NCBI RefSeq assembly: GCF_024707545.1
Contig: NZ_CP062229.1
Location: forward strand, 7,257,238-7,321,237
DNA from: Mesorhizobium onobrychidis
Lineage (GTDB): Bacteria; Pseudomonadota; Alphaproteobacteria; Rhizobiales; Rhizobiaceae
DNA: 64,000 nucleotides
Reading direction: 5' to 3'
In this document: in pieces, positions 26,785-36,121 of the stretch
How positions within the stretch are numbered: position 1 is the first letter of the stretch
How the letters are laid out: every line of letters starts with the position of its first letter
The notes under the pieces: generated by a model
The model's database searches: none
What the model was told of the DNA's origin: nothing
Seen by the model: the letters and a program-made list of their open reading frames with translations, nothing else
Position numbers and translations under genes: made by a program

Positions 26785-27246
26785 TTATCCGGCGGCGCTG
26801 GCCTGCGGCGCCGAACGTTCGATCAACATCTGACGCACCGCCGCCATCGAGTTGCTCAACTCGTTGATGGCATCGTCGATCAGCGCCCGCTGCTTCTGCA
26901 GACGGGCAAGCTGCTTCTCCGACTTGTCGAGCGCCAGTCGCAACTGCTTGGTGTTGGAGCCAGTCGGGTCATACAGATCCATCATCTGCTTGACATCGCG
27001 CAGCGAGAATCCGACCTTGCGGCCGAGCAGGATCAGCTTCAGCCGCGCCTTGTCGCGTCGCGTATAGAGACGGGTCGAGCCGTCGCGCTGCGGAGTGAGA
27101 AGACCCTTGTCCTCGTAGAAACGCAGCGTGCGCAGCGTTACTCCGTACTTCTTGGCCATCTCGCCGATGCGGACAAGATCCTCGCCGGCTTTGTTAGACA
27201 TATCATTGGTATTGGCCGCGGCTTCGCCGGGCGAAACAAGTTTCAT
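26785..27246 (-). CDS. MerR-family regulator of fatty-acid oxidation genes (LiuR-like)
   Basis: A 153-residue regulator with the MerR helix-turn-helix and wing: LVRIGEMAKKYGVTLRTLRFYEDKGLLTPQR, then RLYTRRDKARLKLILLGRKVGFSL, a long dimer helix and no C-terminal metal cysteines. That points to a metabolite or acyl-CoA sensor. The start may be 27246 or 27201 (MSNKAGEDL). Its gene heads the beta-oxidation run, and matching palindromes lie before it and before the next gene, so it probably controls both. Confidence 0.85.
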   Translation of the reverse strand: MKLVSPGEAAANTNDMSNKAGEDLVRIGEMAKKYGVTLRTLRFYEDKGLLTPQRDGSTRLYTRRDKARLKLILLGRKVGFSLRDVKQMMDLYDPTGSNTKQLRLALDKSEKQLARLQKQRALIDDAINELSNSMAAVRQMLIERSAPQASAAG

Positions 27247-27373
27247 GGTCACTGGCTTTCCCCATCTGGTGGCGCCGCGGTCCCGGACCTTGCGTCGCCT
27301 GAGCGGAAGCGGGGGCGTGCTTCCACTCGTGGTTTCAACAAACAAACCGCAAACGGCACAGTCTGTGCACCTT

Positions 27374-27389
27374 TACGTTTACGTCAATT
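27374..27389. promoter_or_regulatory. Second MerR operator, upstream of the MerR gene
   Basis: TTTACGTTTACGTCAA agrees at 13 of 16 positions with the right part of the operator at 26574-26595 and has an imperfect dyad (TTKACGT...ACGTMAA). It is 128 bases before the MerR ATG, which suggests autoregulation. Confidence 0.65.
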
Positions 27390-27515
27390 CTATACCGATA
27401 GCCGCCTCACGAAGCAAGGGCGTTGTGGGGAAGGAACTTTTTGCCGCATCCGCCAGCGCATGGCCCGGCCGCGCTTAGGCGGCCCGCCAACAACGTTGTA
27501 ACTTCTTAAGCTTAG

Positions 27516-27530
27516 TTAACGCGTTGTTTA
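27516..27530. promoter_or_regulatory. CtrA-like site upstream of the PodJ-like gene
   Basis: TTAA-CGCGTTG-TTTA matches seven of eight bases of TTAA-N7-TTAA, the CtrA consensus. It lies 194 bases before the ATG. Motif match only. Confidence 0.4.
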
Positions 27531-27723
27531 CCACGTTGGGCGAAATGTGCGCATGTCGGTTACCCGTGTTTATCCTGTAGCGAATTTTTCACGGTTTTTC
27601 GGAGCGCGGGTGAACCCCGGGAAGTTGGTCTTCCACCGCAGCAAAGCGCGCGGCCGCATTCGTTTCCGGCAGGACTTTGGGAAACTGGTCATAAGCCAGC
27701 AGTAATTCTGAACGGGCGCATCG

Positions 27724-30700
27724 ATGAACAGCAAGCGGTCCTATCTCGATACACTCAACGCCGGCAGGCAGCGCAGGCCGTACACCACGCTTGAACAGCT
27801 CAACCGTTCCCTGGAAACGCTGGAGCAGCGGCTGGAGCGGACGCGCGAGGACCTGAGCGAGCGTCCCGATCCGCGCCGGCCGAGCGCCGAGCCGCGCTAT
27901 GCCAGCGCCCGGCCCTATGAGGATCCGCGCCCCGCGCAGCCGCCGAAAAGCCCGGAGCCGGCTGCCTTTGACCAGAGTTACCAGGCGATCGCCCGCGATA
28001 TCGACCGTGTGCGCGGCCAAGAAGACGGTGTCGCCGTGGTCGGCAAGATCGCCGGCGAATTGCGTGGCCTGCGCGAGGAACTGCGCCACCAGATGACCGC
28101 CGGCCTGCAGCGCGAATTCGAAGCGCTGCGCAAGGACATCGAGCGGGCTTTCCAGGCAAGCGCCCAGCCGGGTGGTCAATCGGGAGGCGGCAAAGGCAGC
28201 GCCGAACTCGGCGTCGAGTTCGAGCGGCTTTCCGGCGCCATCCAGACTCTGGCCGAAAAGAGCGACGACAGAAGCGTCAACATGCTCCGGCTCGATCTGG
28301 AGCAGGTCAAGGCCGCACTCGACACGTTGGCGCGCGAGGAGAGCGTGCAGGCAGTTGGCCGCCGCTGGGACGAGTTCGACCGCCGCTGGACCGCGTTCGA
28401 GGATCGTGTCGATGCCGATCAGCGACAGCGGTCGGACGCACCCGGTCTTTCGATGCTGACCGAACGGCTCGAACAGATCAGCAATGCCGTCAACAATCTG
28501 CCGGAATCGCTGTCGCTGCGTTCGCTCGAAGAGAAGGTCCGCACGCTTGCCGGCGCCGTCGATCATTTCGCCCGCCAGCAGGACAATCTCGGCAGCAGCA
28601 CATTCGCAATGATCGACGAGCGGCTGGACGAGATTTCCCGCGCCATCGTCGCCTCGACCGTCGCCGCGCAGGCCAATTCATTCGACCCCGAAGCATTCGA
28701 GCGTATCGAGAAGCGGATCGCCTCGCTTGCCGAACAGATCGAGGAAGTGACGCAAGTCCACCCCAGCGGCGAGGTCATCGACCGCCTCAACATGCTGTCG
28801 AGCCGGGTCGACGATCTTGCCAACCGGGCCAATTTGCCTGAGCAGGCGATGGAGCGTCTCGACAAGCAGATCGCGCTTATTGCCGACAAGATCGACCGGG
28901 CGCCTGCCATGCCGGACGCCGACTATATCTTCCAGGGGCTGGAACAGCGTTTCGACGTGCTGTCCGGCATGATGGAGCGACGCCAGGGCGACGCGATCGA
29001 ACAGGGCAACATGCTGTTTCGCGATCTCGAGCGCCGGCTGGACGAAGTTGCCGACAGGCTGGACCAGCGCATGCCGCAGATCGACGGGGCCGGCATCATG
29101 GACGCCCTAGACGCCCGCTTCAGCGCGCTGGCCAAGCGCTTGGAGACGCGCGTTCCCGATTCCGCAAGCGAAGCGGCGATCCGTGGCCTGGAAAGCCGGC
29201 TCGAAGACATTTCAATCCGGCTGGATTCATCTGCGGCACAAGTCGCCGGCATCGACCCGGCCCTGATCCGCAGCCTGGAAGCGCAGGTCGCGGGCCTGTC
29301 GGCGCACCTTTCGAAACCCGGCGCGCCACTGCCGGAATTGGAGGATATCAGCCCTCGTCTCAACGAAATCGAGAAGTCGCTGGCTGGCACCCGCGATTCC
29401 ATCCTCAGCGCGGCGCGCGAGGCAGCCGAGAGCGCCGTCCGTTCGTTGGCGGGCTCCAGTGCCAACACGGCGGCCGTCTCTGGCCTCGCCCAGGATCTGA
29501 AGACACTCGAAGCACTGACGCGCCGTTCCGATGAGCGCAATTCGAGGACCTTCGAAGCCATCCACGACACGCTGCTCAAGATCGTCGACCGGCTGGGCTC
29601 GCTGGAAACCGGCGAACCGACCGACGCTGTGAGCGAACTTCTGAATACGCAACCGGCCGAGCCGGACAGCTGGCGCGGCGTGCGACCGTCAAAGATGGCC
29701 GTGCGTGACGCGCCGTCCATGGACATCGACCAGCCATTGCCGCTGACGGAAGAGATGGCCGAGCTCGACAGCCATGTCTCTGCCATCATCAGCAATGAAT
29801 CAGGTTCGCGTAGCGAACCGGGCACGCGTACGCCGGCCGAAGCCGCCGCCGCCGCGGCCATGGCGGCGCTTGGCTCGGACACGGCGGAAAAAAGCCAGCC
29901 GACCGGCGGCCGGAAGTCGATGCTCGGCGGACTGGCGCGCGCCTTCAAGGCCAAGAAGGAGACGATCGTTCCACCGCTTGCCGGCTCGGCGCCTGATGTC
30001 GAGATACCGAGCGCCGATCTCGACGAGCCGCTGGATCCGAAGGTTGCCAACCGCCCGCTGGAGCCCGGCTCCGGCCCACCCGACCTCAACGCCATCATGA
30101 AACGCGTGCGCGACGAACGCGGACCGCCGGTCAGGCCCGGCAGTGTCGATGCATCGAAAGCCGACTTCATCGCCGCAGCCAGACGCGCGGCGCAAGCGGC
30201 GGCCGCCGAGGCCGACGCTCTCAAGCGGCAATCGAAGATGAGCGGCCCGGTGAAGGCGCTCAGGATCGGCGACCTGCTCAAGGCGCGGCGCAAGCCGATC
30301 CTGATGGCGGCCGCCGCAGTCATGCTGGCGCTCGCCGGCCTGCAACTGGGCACGGCCTTTTTCTCCGACCCCGTTGAAATAGCCAGCAACGATGCGGCGC
30401 CGATCGCGGCCGCGCAGCCAGCGAAAACCACGTCGGCCGGTACCGCCAGCGAGCCGAAGACGGACGCGCAAACTGCAGCACAGGACAGCGCGCAAGCCCG
30501 CGCCGTCCGGCAGGCAGAGCCGTCCGAATCGGTAGCCGAGGACGACATGCCGGCACGGACCGCCCGCGCCGCGCTGGCGGACGCCGGAACGCCGATGGGC
30601 AACGCACCCGAGGCCGAACCCGTTCCTGCGCTCGTCACTCCAACGGCGCCGCCCGATCCGGCGGCGAATGTGACAGCCTCGGCACCTGCGGGCCCGACGG

Positions 30701-31665
30701 CTGCGGACATCGAGCCAATGGCCACAGCGCGGGCTGCCACGCCCGCGACCCAAGAGATGACCGGCACGGTCACGCCTGCGGATGCTTCGACGGCGGCGGC
30801 CACTGCCAAGATCGACATCCCAGCCGATGCCGGCCCAGCTGCCTTGCGTGACGCAGCGGCCGGCGGCGACGCCAAGGCGTTGTTCGAGATCGGCTCGCGC
30901 TACGCCGAATCGCGCGGCGTCAAGCAAGACATGGCAGCGGCCGCGAAATGGTACGAGAAATCAGCCGAACTCGGGTTCGCGCCGGCGGAATACCGCATCG
31001 GCAACTTCTATGAGAAGGGCACGGGCGTCGCGCGCGACGTCAAGAAGGCGAAGACCTGGTACCAGCTCGCCGCGGAGCAAGGCAACGCCAGCGCCATGCA
31101 CAATCTCGCCGTGCTCTTTGCCATGGCTGCGGACGGCGTGACCGACAATGAATCGGCCGCGCACTGGTTCCAGGCGGCTGCCGATCTCGGTGTCAAGGAC
31201 AGCCAGTTCAATCTCGGCATCCTGGCGGCGAAGGGCGTCGGCATGAAGCAGAATCTCGAAGAATCCTACAAATGGTTCGCGCTCGTTGCCAAGACCGGCG
31301 ACAAGGATGCGGCGGCAAAGCGCGACGAGATCGCCAAGGCGCTCAGGCCCGAGCAGCTCGAACGCGCACGCGCCGCCGCCGAACTGTGGAAGGCAAAGCC
31401 GCTCGATCCTGCGGCCAATTCGGCCGACATTCCCGAATCGTGGCAGGACGGCACGCCGCAGACGACCGCCAGCGTCGACATGAAGAAGGTCGTTCAGAAC
31501 ATCCAGCGCATTCTCAACAAGAACGGCTATGAGGCCGGCAATGCCGACGGCGTGATGGGCCAGAAAACCGAGGATGCCATCATGGCTTTCCAGACCGACA
31601 ACGACTTGAAGGCGACGGGCGCGGTCGACGAAAAACTGGTCAAGGCGCTGCTCGCGCGCAAATAA
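27724..31665 (+). CDS. podJ: PodJ-like polar localization protein (coiled coil, Sel1 repeats, peptidoglycan-binding domain)
   Basis: A 1313-residue bitopic membrane protein. Residues 1 to about 650 are long amphipathic coiled coil with repeated LE..L..I/L patterns (LEQRLERTREDL, IEKRIASLAEQIEEV). A disordered acidic/Pro-Ala stretch follows. One membrane helix (about 858-880, ILMAAAAVMLALAGLQLG) leads to an Ala/Pro-rich periplasmic linker, four Sel1-like repeats (about 1039-1210) and a C-terminal PG_binding_1 domain (about 1250-1313). This order is that of PodJ, which organises the cell pole in Caulobacter and rhizobia. It stands alone with its own promoter. Confidence 0.8.
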   Translation: MNSKRSYLDTLNAGRQRRPYTTLEQLNRSLETLEQRLERTREDLSERPDPRRPSAEPRYASARPYEDPRPAQPPKSPEPAAFDQSYQAIARDIDRVRGQEDGVAVVGKIAGELRGLREELRHQMTAGLQREFEALRKDIERAFQASAQPGGQSGGGKGSAELGVEFERLSGAIQTLAEKSDDRSVNMLRLDLEQVKAALDTLAREESVQAVGRRWDEFDRRWTAFEDRVDADQRQRSDAPGLSMLTERLEQISNAVNNLPESLSLRSLEEKVRTLAGAVDHFARQQDNLGSSTFAMIDERLDEISRAIVASTVAAQANSFDPEAFERIEKRIASLAEQIEEVTQVHPSGEVIDRLNMLSSRVDDLANRANLPEQAMERLDKQIALIADKIDRAPAMPDADYIFQGLEQRFDVLSGMMERRQGDAIEQGNMLFRDLERRLDEVADRLDQRMPQIDGAGIMDALDARFSALAKRLETRVPDSASEAAIRGLESRLEDISIRLDSSAAQVAGIDPALIRSLEAQVAGLSAHLSKPGAPLPELEDISPRLNEIEKSLAGTRDSILSAAREAAESAVRSLAGSSANTAAVSGLAQDLKTLEALTRRSDERNSRTFEAIHDTLLKIVDRLGSLETGEPTDAVSELLNTQPAEPDSWRGVRPSKMAVRDAPSMDIDQPLPLTEEMAELDSHVSAIISNESGSRSEPGTRTPAEAAAAAAMAALGSDTAEKSQPTGGRKSMLGGLARAFKAKKETIVPPLAGSAPDVEIPSADLDEPLDPKVANRPLEPGSGPPDLNAIMKRVRDERGPPVRPGSVDASKADFIAAARRAAQAAAAEADALKRQSKMSGPVKALRIGDLLKARRKPILMAAAAVMLALAGLQLGTAFFSDPVEIASNDAAPIAAAQPAKTTSAGTASEPKTDAQTAAQDSAQARAVRQAEPSESVAEDDMPARTARAALADAGTPMGNAPEAEPVPALVTPTAPPDPAANVTASAPAGPTAADIEPMATARAATPATQEMTGTVTPADASTAAATAKIDIPADAGPAALRDAAAGGDAKALFEIGSRYAESRGVKQDMAAAAKWYEKSAELGFAPAEYRIGNFYEKGTGVARDVKKAKTWYQLAAEQGNASAMHNLAVLFAMAADGVTDNESAAHWFQAAADLGVKDSQFNLGILAAKGVGMKQNLEESYKWFALVAKTGDKDAAAKRDEIAKALRPEQLERARAAAELWKAKPLDPAANSADIPESWQDGTPQTTASVDMKKVVQNIQRILNKNGYEAGNADGVMGQKTEDAIMAFQTDNDLKATGAVDEKLVKALLARK

Positions 31666-31857
31666 CGTCAGATGCGTCGTTTCCGCGACGCCTTTGCCAC
31701 ACATTTGCCTGTTAACTGATTGAGTTGTTTTTTGTTTCGGCGGCGTGGCGAGGTTTGACTTCGCCGCCCGGCCGGCGCAAGAACGAGATAGGCTTTTTGG
31801 CGCGAAATGCCCGCAACGGTTGCATTCGTCGAGAGGCAAACTGATCGAGACTGACGG

Positions 31858-32781
31858 GTGGGCATCTATCTCCCGATCGCGGAAATTTCCGTCAACATCT
31901 TCGTGCTGCTGGCCATGGGCGCGGCGGTGGGTTTCCTTTCGGGCATGTTCGGAGTGGGCGGCGGCTTCCTTATCACGCCGCTGCTGATCTTCTACAATAT
32001 ACCGCCGGCGATCGCGGTCGCCACCGGCGCCAACCAGGTTATCGCCTCCTCCTTCTCCGGCGCATTGTCGCACGTGAAGCGCGGCACGCTCGACTTCAAA
32101 CTCGGCGGTGTGCTTTTGGCAGGCGGCATCGTCGGCTCAACCGGCGGCATCTTTGTCTTTGGCTTCTTGCGCAGGCTCGGCCAGCTCGACCTGTTCATCT
32201 CGCTGCTCTATGTCGTGCTGCTTGGCACCGTCGGCGGGCTGATGCTGGTCGAGAGCGTCAATGCGCTACGCGCCACGCGCAGCGGCGCGGCACCGGTGCT
32301 GAAGAAATCCGGCCAGCACAATTGGATCCACCGCTTGCCGCTGAAGATGCGGTTCAGGGCCTCGAAGCTTTTCGTCAGCGTCATCCCGGTGCTCGGCCTC
32401 GGTGCCGGCATCGGTTTCCTATCGTCGATCATGGGCGTCGGCGGCGGCTTCATCATGGTACCGGCGCTGATCTATCTCTTGAAAGTGCCGACCAACGTCG
32501 TCATCGGCACCTCGCTATTCCAGATCATCTTCACCTCGGCCTACACCACGCTGGTCCATGCCACCACCAATCAGACAGTCGACGTCATGCTCGCCTTCCT
32601 GTTGATGGCGGGCGGCGTCGCCGGCGCGCAATACGGCGCCAAGGCCGGCCAAAGGCTGCGTGGCGAGCAGCTCAGGGCGCTGCTGGCATTGCTGGTGCTG
32701 GCGGTTGCCATCCGGCTCGCCATCGATCTGTTCGTGACGCCGCCCAACCTCTATTCCCTATCCGGCGTGGATCCGACCTGA
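31858..32781 (+). CDS. TauE/SafE (TSUP) family permease, putative sulfite or organosulfur exporter
   Basis: A 307-residue inner-membrane protein with about eight helices and the duplicated TSUP signature: GFLSGMFGVGGGFLITPLLIF near residue 20 and GFLSSIMGVGGGFIMVPALIYLL near 185, each followed by a G-T/A-N-Q type segment. The start is GTG at 31858. Its stop overlaps the start of the next gene by one base. Family members export sulfite or import sulfoacetate or related anions; the nearby SoeABC-like genes favour sulfite. Confidence 0.85.
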   Translation: MGIYLPIAEISVNIFVLLAMGAAVGFLSGMFGVGGGFLITPLLIFYNIPPAIAVATGANQVIASSFSGALSHVKRGTLDFKLGGVLLAGGIVGSTGGIFVFGFLRRLGQLDLFISLLYVVLLGTVGGLMLVESVNALRATRSGAAPVLKKSGQHNWIHRLPLKMRFRASKLFVSVIPVLGLGAGIGFLSSIMGVGGGFIMVPALIYLLKVPTNVVIGTSLFQIIFTSAYTTLVHATTNQTVDVMLAFLLMAGGVAGAQYGAKAGQRLRGEQLRALLALLVLAVAIRLAIDLFVTPPNLYSLSGVDPT

Positions 32782-33572
32782 TGGCGGGCTTGAGGGCGTT
32801 CTTGGCCGTTGCCTCGCTGTCGCTGTTCGCCGCCTCGTCACCGGGAAAAGCGCAGACGCCGGTTACCGAAAACATCCAGATCGGCCTGTCCACCGACCAT
32901 GTCTCAATCACCGCCGGGTTTTCAGGTGCCGACCTCACCATCTTCGGCTCATTGGAAAATGCCGACCCGCTTGTCGCGCGCCGAGGGCGCTACGACATCA
33001 TCGTCGTGCTTGAGGGTCCGGCCCGGCCGGTCGTCGTGCGCCGCAAGGACCGGGTGCTCGGCCTCTGGATCAATCTGGAGTCCGAGACCTTCGAGAATGT
33101 GCCGGTGTCCTATTCGGTGGCGACGACGCGCCCGCTGCAGGACGTCACCGACCCCAACAGCTACAAGCAATTGTCGCTCGGCGCCGCCAACATCTACATG
33201 CAGCCGGCCGACGACGGCGACAGTCCGGCGACAATCCAGGAATTCACCGCGGCGCTGCGCGAGCGCAAAACGGCGACCGGCCTCTACAGCGAGAATGTCG
33301 GCGGCGTGCAGTTCCTGTCGCAGAACCTGTTCCGCGCCACCGTCAGGCTCGCCCCCAACGTTCCAGTCGGTACCCACAAGGCCCGTGCGTTCCTGTTCAA
33401 GAGCGGCCTGTTCATCAAGGAAAGCTCCGCCCAACTCGAAATCCGCAAGTCCGGTTTCGAACAGTCGATCTTCCGCGTTGCCCACGATTATTCCTTTCTC
33501 TACGGCGTCTTCGCTGTATCGCTGGCCATGCTGACCGGCTGGCTCGGAAGACTGGTCTTCCGAAAGGACTAG
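32781..33572 (+). CDS. TIGR02186-like (Alph_Pro_TM) membrane-anchored protein
   Basis: A 263-residue protein with a signal peptide (FLAVASLSLFAASSPGKAQ), a periplasmic beta-rich domain (STDHVSITAGFSGADLTIFGSLEN, RRKDRVLGLWIN) and one C-terminal membrane helix (YGVFAVSLAMLTGWLGRLVF). It belongs to the alphaproteobacterial family found beside TSUP permeases, with no proven function. Its ATG shares one base with the TSUP stop (TGATG), so the two are translationally coupled and probably form one transport unit. Confidence 0.8.
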   Translation: MAGLRAFLAVASLSLFAASSPGKAQTPVTENIQIGLSTDHVSITAGFSGADLTIFGSLENADPLVARRGRYDIIVVLEGPARPVVVRRKDRVLGLWINLESETFENVPVSYSVATTRPLQDVTDPNSYKQLSLGAANIYMQPADDGDSPATIQEFTAALRERKTATGLYSENVGGVQFLSQNLFRATVRLAPNVPVGTHKARAFLFKSGLFIKESSAQLEIRKSGFEQSIFRVAHDYSFLYGVFAVSLAMLTGWLGRLVFRKD

Positions 33573-33681
33573 CCCCCTTGCGAAAGGTTGTTCCCCTTTT
33601 GGGGCTCATGGGTTAGACCGCGACCCCGGCCCGACCGGACACGAGCTGTCGCTCCCCCACAATCAGAATACAGGCTTCACG

Positions 33682-34938
33682 ATGCGATCAGCATTCGGCG
33701 GTATCGACTTCGGCACTTCGAATTCCACCGTGGGCGTGGTCAGGAACGGGCAGCCACGGCTGGTGGCGCTGGAGGACGGCGAGGTCACACTGCCGAGCGC
33801 CGTGTTCTTCAATTTCGAGGACAACCGCACTTATTTTGGGCGCCGCGCCATCGCCAACTATACCGACAGCATCGAAGGTCGCCTGATGCGCTCGCTGAAG
33901 AGCGTGCTCGGCAGTTCGCTTGTCCATGAAAAGACGCGCATCAAGTCCCGATCGATCGCCTTCACCGAGATCATTGGTCTGTTCGTCGGCCATCTCAGGA
34001 AAAGGCTGGAAGAGGATGCGGACGACACGGTTGAAAGCGTGGTGCTCGGTCGTCCCGTGCAGTTCGTCGACGACGATGCCGAGGCCGATGCCAAGGCCGA
34101 AGGTGAACTCGAAAACACGGCCCGCACCCAGGGCTTCAAGCACATCGCCTTCCAGTTCGAGCCGATCGCGGCGGCGCTCGACTACGAGCAGAAGGTCACG
34201 CGGGAAGAACTGGCGCTGATCGTCGACATGGGCGGCGGCACGTCCGACTTCTCGATCGTGCGGGTCTCGCCGCAGCGCGCCCGCTCCCTCGATCGCAAGG
34301 ACGACATCCTGGCGAGCCGAGGCATCCACATCGGCGGCACCGACTTCGATCGGCTGTTGAGCATCACCCATGTGATGCCGCAACTCGGCTACCTCTCGCC
34401 GACCAAGGACGGCAAGCGCAACTTGCCGGCCAGCTACTTCATCGACTTGGCGACATGGCAACGCATCAATCTGGTCTACACCGCCAGGGCGATGACCCAT
34501 CTGCGCCAGATCCGCTACGAAGCGGAACGCGCCGACCTGGTCGACCGCTTCATCCACATCGTCGAGCATCGTTACGGGCACGCGCTGGCCGCTTTGGTTG
34601 AAACGGCCAAGATCGAGCTGACGCAGCAACTTTCTGGTGATGTCGTAGTCGCGCTGCCCGGAGCGAGTTTCGCGGCAGTAATTTCGCGCGCCGGGCTTGA
34701 GGCCACGATCGCCAGGGAAATCGAACGGGTGGCCGCGACGGTTGGTGAGACCATCCGCGACGCGCAGGTGAAACCATCCGCCATCACCGCGGTGTTCTTG
34801 ACCGGCGGATCGACCGCCATCCCGCTGGCAAGGCAGCAGATATTAGCCTTGGTGCCGCAGGCGTCCGTCATCGAAGGTGATATGTTCGGCTCGGTCGGGC
34901 TTGGGCTGGCGCTCGATGCGCAGCGGAAATTCGGCTGA
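33682..34938 (+). CDS. YegD-like Hsp70-family protein
   Basis: An actin-like ATPase domain of 418 residues without the Hsp70 substrate-binding domain. Phosphate 1 is GGIDFGTSNSTVGVV near residue 6, phosphate 2 is VDMGGGTSDFSIVRV near 180, and the adenosine motif is FLTGGSTAIP near 370. YegD proteins have no settled client. It follows the TSUP/TIGR02186 pair after 109 bases on the same strand. Confidence 0.88.
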   Translation: MRSAFGGIDFGTSNSTVGVVRNGQPRLVALEDGEVTLPSAVFFNFEDNRTYFGRRAIANYTDSIEGRLMRSLKSVLGSSLVHEKTRIKSRSIAFTEIIGLFVGHLRKRLEEDADDTVESVVLGRPVQFVDDDAEADAKAEGELENTARTQGFKHIAFQFEPIAAALDYEQKVTREELALIVDMGGGTSDFSIVRVSPQRARSLDRKDDILASRGIHIGGTDFDRLLSITHVMPQLGYLSPTKDGKRNLPASYFIDLATWQRINLVYTARAMTHLRQIRYEAERADLVDRFIHIVEHRYGHALAALVETAKIELTQQLSGDVVVALPGASFAAVISRAGLEATIAREIERVAATVGETIRDAQVKPSAITAVFLTGGSTAIPLARQQILALVPQASVIEGDMFGSVGLGLALDAQRKFG

Positions 34939-34944
34939 CTCGGC

Positions 34945-35847
34945 TTACCCGCGGACGGTCTCGCCGGCCTTCGCGCCCAGATGCGCCTTGAGCGCCATCT
35001 GGGCCAGACTTGCCTGCCGGTCACGATGCGTGATCATGGCGAAATCACGTTTCGGCAGATCGATCGGCACGGAACGCAAGCTGCCTTCGGCAACGGCGCG
35101 TTCGACAACGAGTTCCGAAATGATGGTGGCGCCGGCGCCAGCCTCGACCGCCTGACGGACCGCCTCGTTGCTCGGCAGCACCAGGAATATTCGCAGGTCC
35201 GCGAACGAGATCCCTTCGCGGCGGGCAAGATCTTCCAGCACCTCGCGGGTGCCCGACCCGCCCTCCCTGATGATCCAGCGGATCTCGCTGATGTCGGGAT
35301 GCCCGCGCGAGACTTCAGCGATCTCGGGATGCGAATGCGCCACGACCAGCATCAGGCGATCCACATCGACCTTGGCGCGCCGCAATATGTCTGAATCAGT
35401 GCGCCCCTCGACCAGGCCAAAATCCGCCGTGCCGTCCAGGACATTGGTCTCGACCTGTCTGGTGTTGCCGATGGTCACGCTCAGCCTGACGGCGGGATAG
35501 GCCTCGTGGAAGGAGGCCAGCCGGCGCGGCAGCCAGTAGCTGGCGATGGTCTGGCTGGCGGCGATTGAAAGGCTGCCGGTGATCGTCTGCGAGACGTGCT
35601 CCAGCACATTGTGAGCGGCAGCCGCCCGTTCGAGCACGGCCTTGGCCTCAGGCAGGAACCGGCGGCCGGTCTGCGCCAGCTCGATGTTGCGGCCGACCCG
35701 GTTGAACAGCTGGACGCCGTGCTGCTGTTCGAGCGAGCGGATGGCGGCCGACGCCGCCGATTGGGAAATACCCAGCAGCTCGGCTGCCTTAGTCATGTGT
35801 CCTCGTTCGGCGACAGCAACGAAGATCCGCAATTGGTCCAGGGTCAT
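34945..35847 (-). CDS. LysR-family regulator divergent from the soe genes
   Basis: A 300-residue LysR protein: N-terminal winged helix (MTLDQLRIFVAVAERGHMTKAAELLGISQSAASAAI), linker helix, and a periplasmic-binding-like effector domain (GSLSIAASQTIASYWLPRRL). It is transcribed away from the small ORF and soeA across 125 bases, the usual layout of a LysR regulator with its target. The inducer is unknown; sulfite or a related sulfur compound is inference. Confidence 0.9.
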   Translation of the reverse strand: MTLDQLRIFVAVAERGHMTKAAELLGISQSAASAAIRSLEQQHGVQLFNRVGRNIELAQTGRRFLPEAKAVLERAAAAHNVLEHVSQTITGSLSIAASQTIASYWLPRRLASFHEAYPAVRLSVTIGNTRQVETNVLDGTADFGLVEGRTDSDILRRAKVDVDRLMLVVAHSHPEIAEVSRGHPDISEIRWIIREGGSGTREVLEDLARREGISFADLRIFLVLPSNEAVRQAVEAGAGATIISELVVERAVAEGSLRSVPIDLPKRDFAMITHRDRQASLAQMALKAHLGAKAGETVRG

Positions 35848-35971
35848 GAGAGAATTAAGAAAGAAATTCGATTGGAATTACAAGAGCAACTTGTTAGACG
35901 GATCGATCGTTTTGTTCTAAGTTTTGCAGGAAATTGGAAAAATATCGCGGCCAGTCCGCAAAAGGCAGAAA

Positions 35972-36121
35972 GTGATCGGGCGGTTCAAATCCCTGTTTGC
36001 CCATTGGACGCGCAGCTTGCGGCGGCGGCTCACCGGCGACGGCTATCATCCGGAAGAGCATTACATGCGCGGCCCCGGGCCAAAAACGCGAGCCAAATAC
36101 TCGGACCACAGCAGATCATGA
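35972..36121 (+). CDS. Small basic protein, translationally coupled to soeA
   Basis: A 49-codon ORF missed by length filters. The GTG at 35972 has AAAGG seven bases upstream, and its TGA overlaps the soeA ATG (ATGA). The peptide (IGRFKSLFAHWTRSLRRRL, then GDGYHPEEHYMRGPGPKTRA) is basic with a possible amphipathic helix at the N-terminus and no signal or membrane helix. soeA itself has no clear ribosome site, which fits coupled translation. A TTG at 35924 would lengthen it by 16 residues. Function unknown; a maturation or assembly helper is possible. Confidence 0.6.
   Translation: MIGRFKSLFAHWTRSLRRRLTGDGYHPEEHYMRGPGPKTRAKYSDHSRS

Larger units (their letters stand above)
27247..27723. other. 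477-base region between the MerR and PodJ-like genes
   Basis: Divergent promoter region. It holds the MerR operator (27374-27389), a CtrA-like site (27516-27530) with TTAA-N6-TTAA just before it, and GC-rich sequence next to the podJ-like start. I see no further gene or RNA. Confidence 0.5.

Noticed and set aside
28923..30875. 650-codon minus-strand ORF rich in Ser and Ala
   Set aside because: Antisense of the PodJ-like gene in the complementary codon phase; low-complexity composition.
33573..33681. Possible small RNA between the TIGR02186-like and YegD-like genes
   Set aside because: Only a short CCCC-TTTT-GGGG hairpin is present, without promoter or T-run; more likely a 3' end structure.
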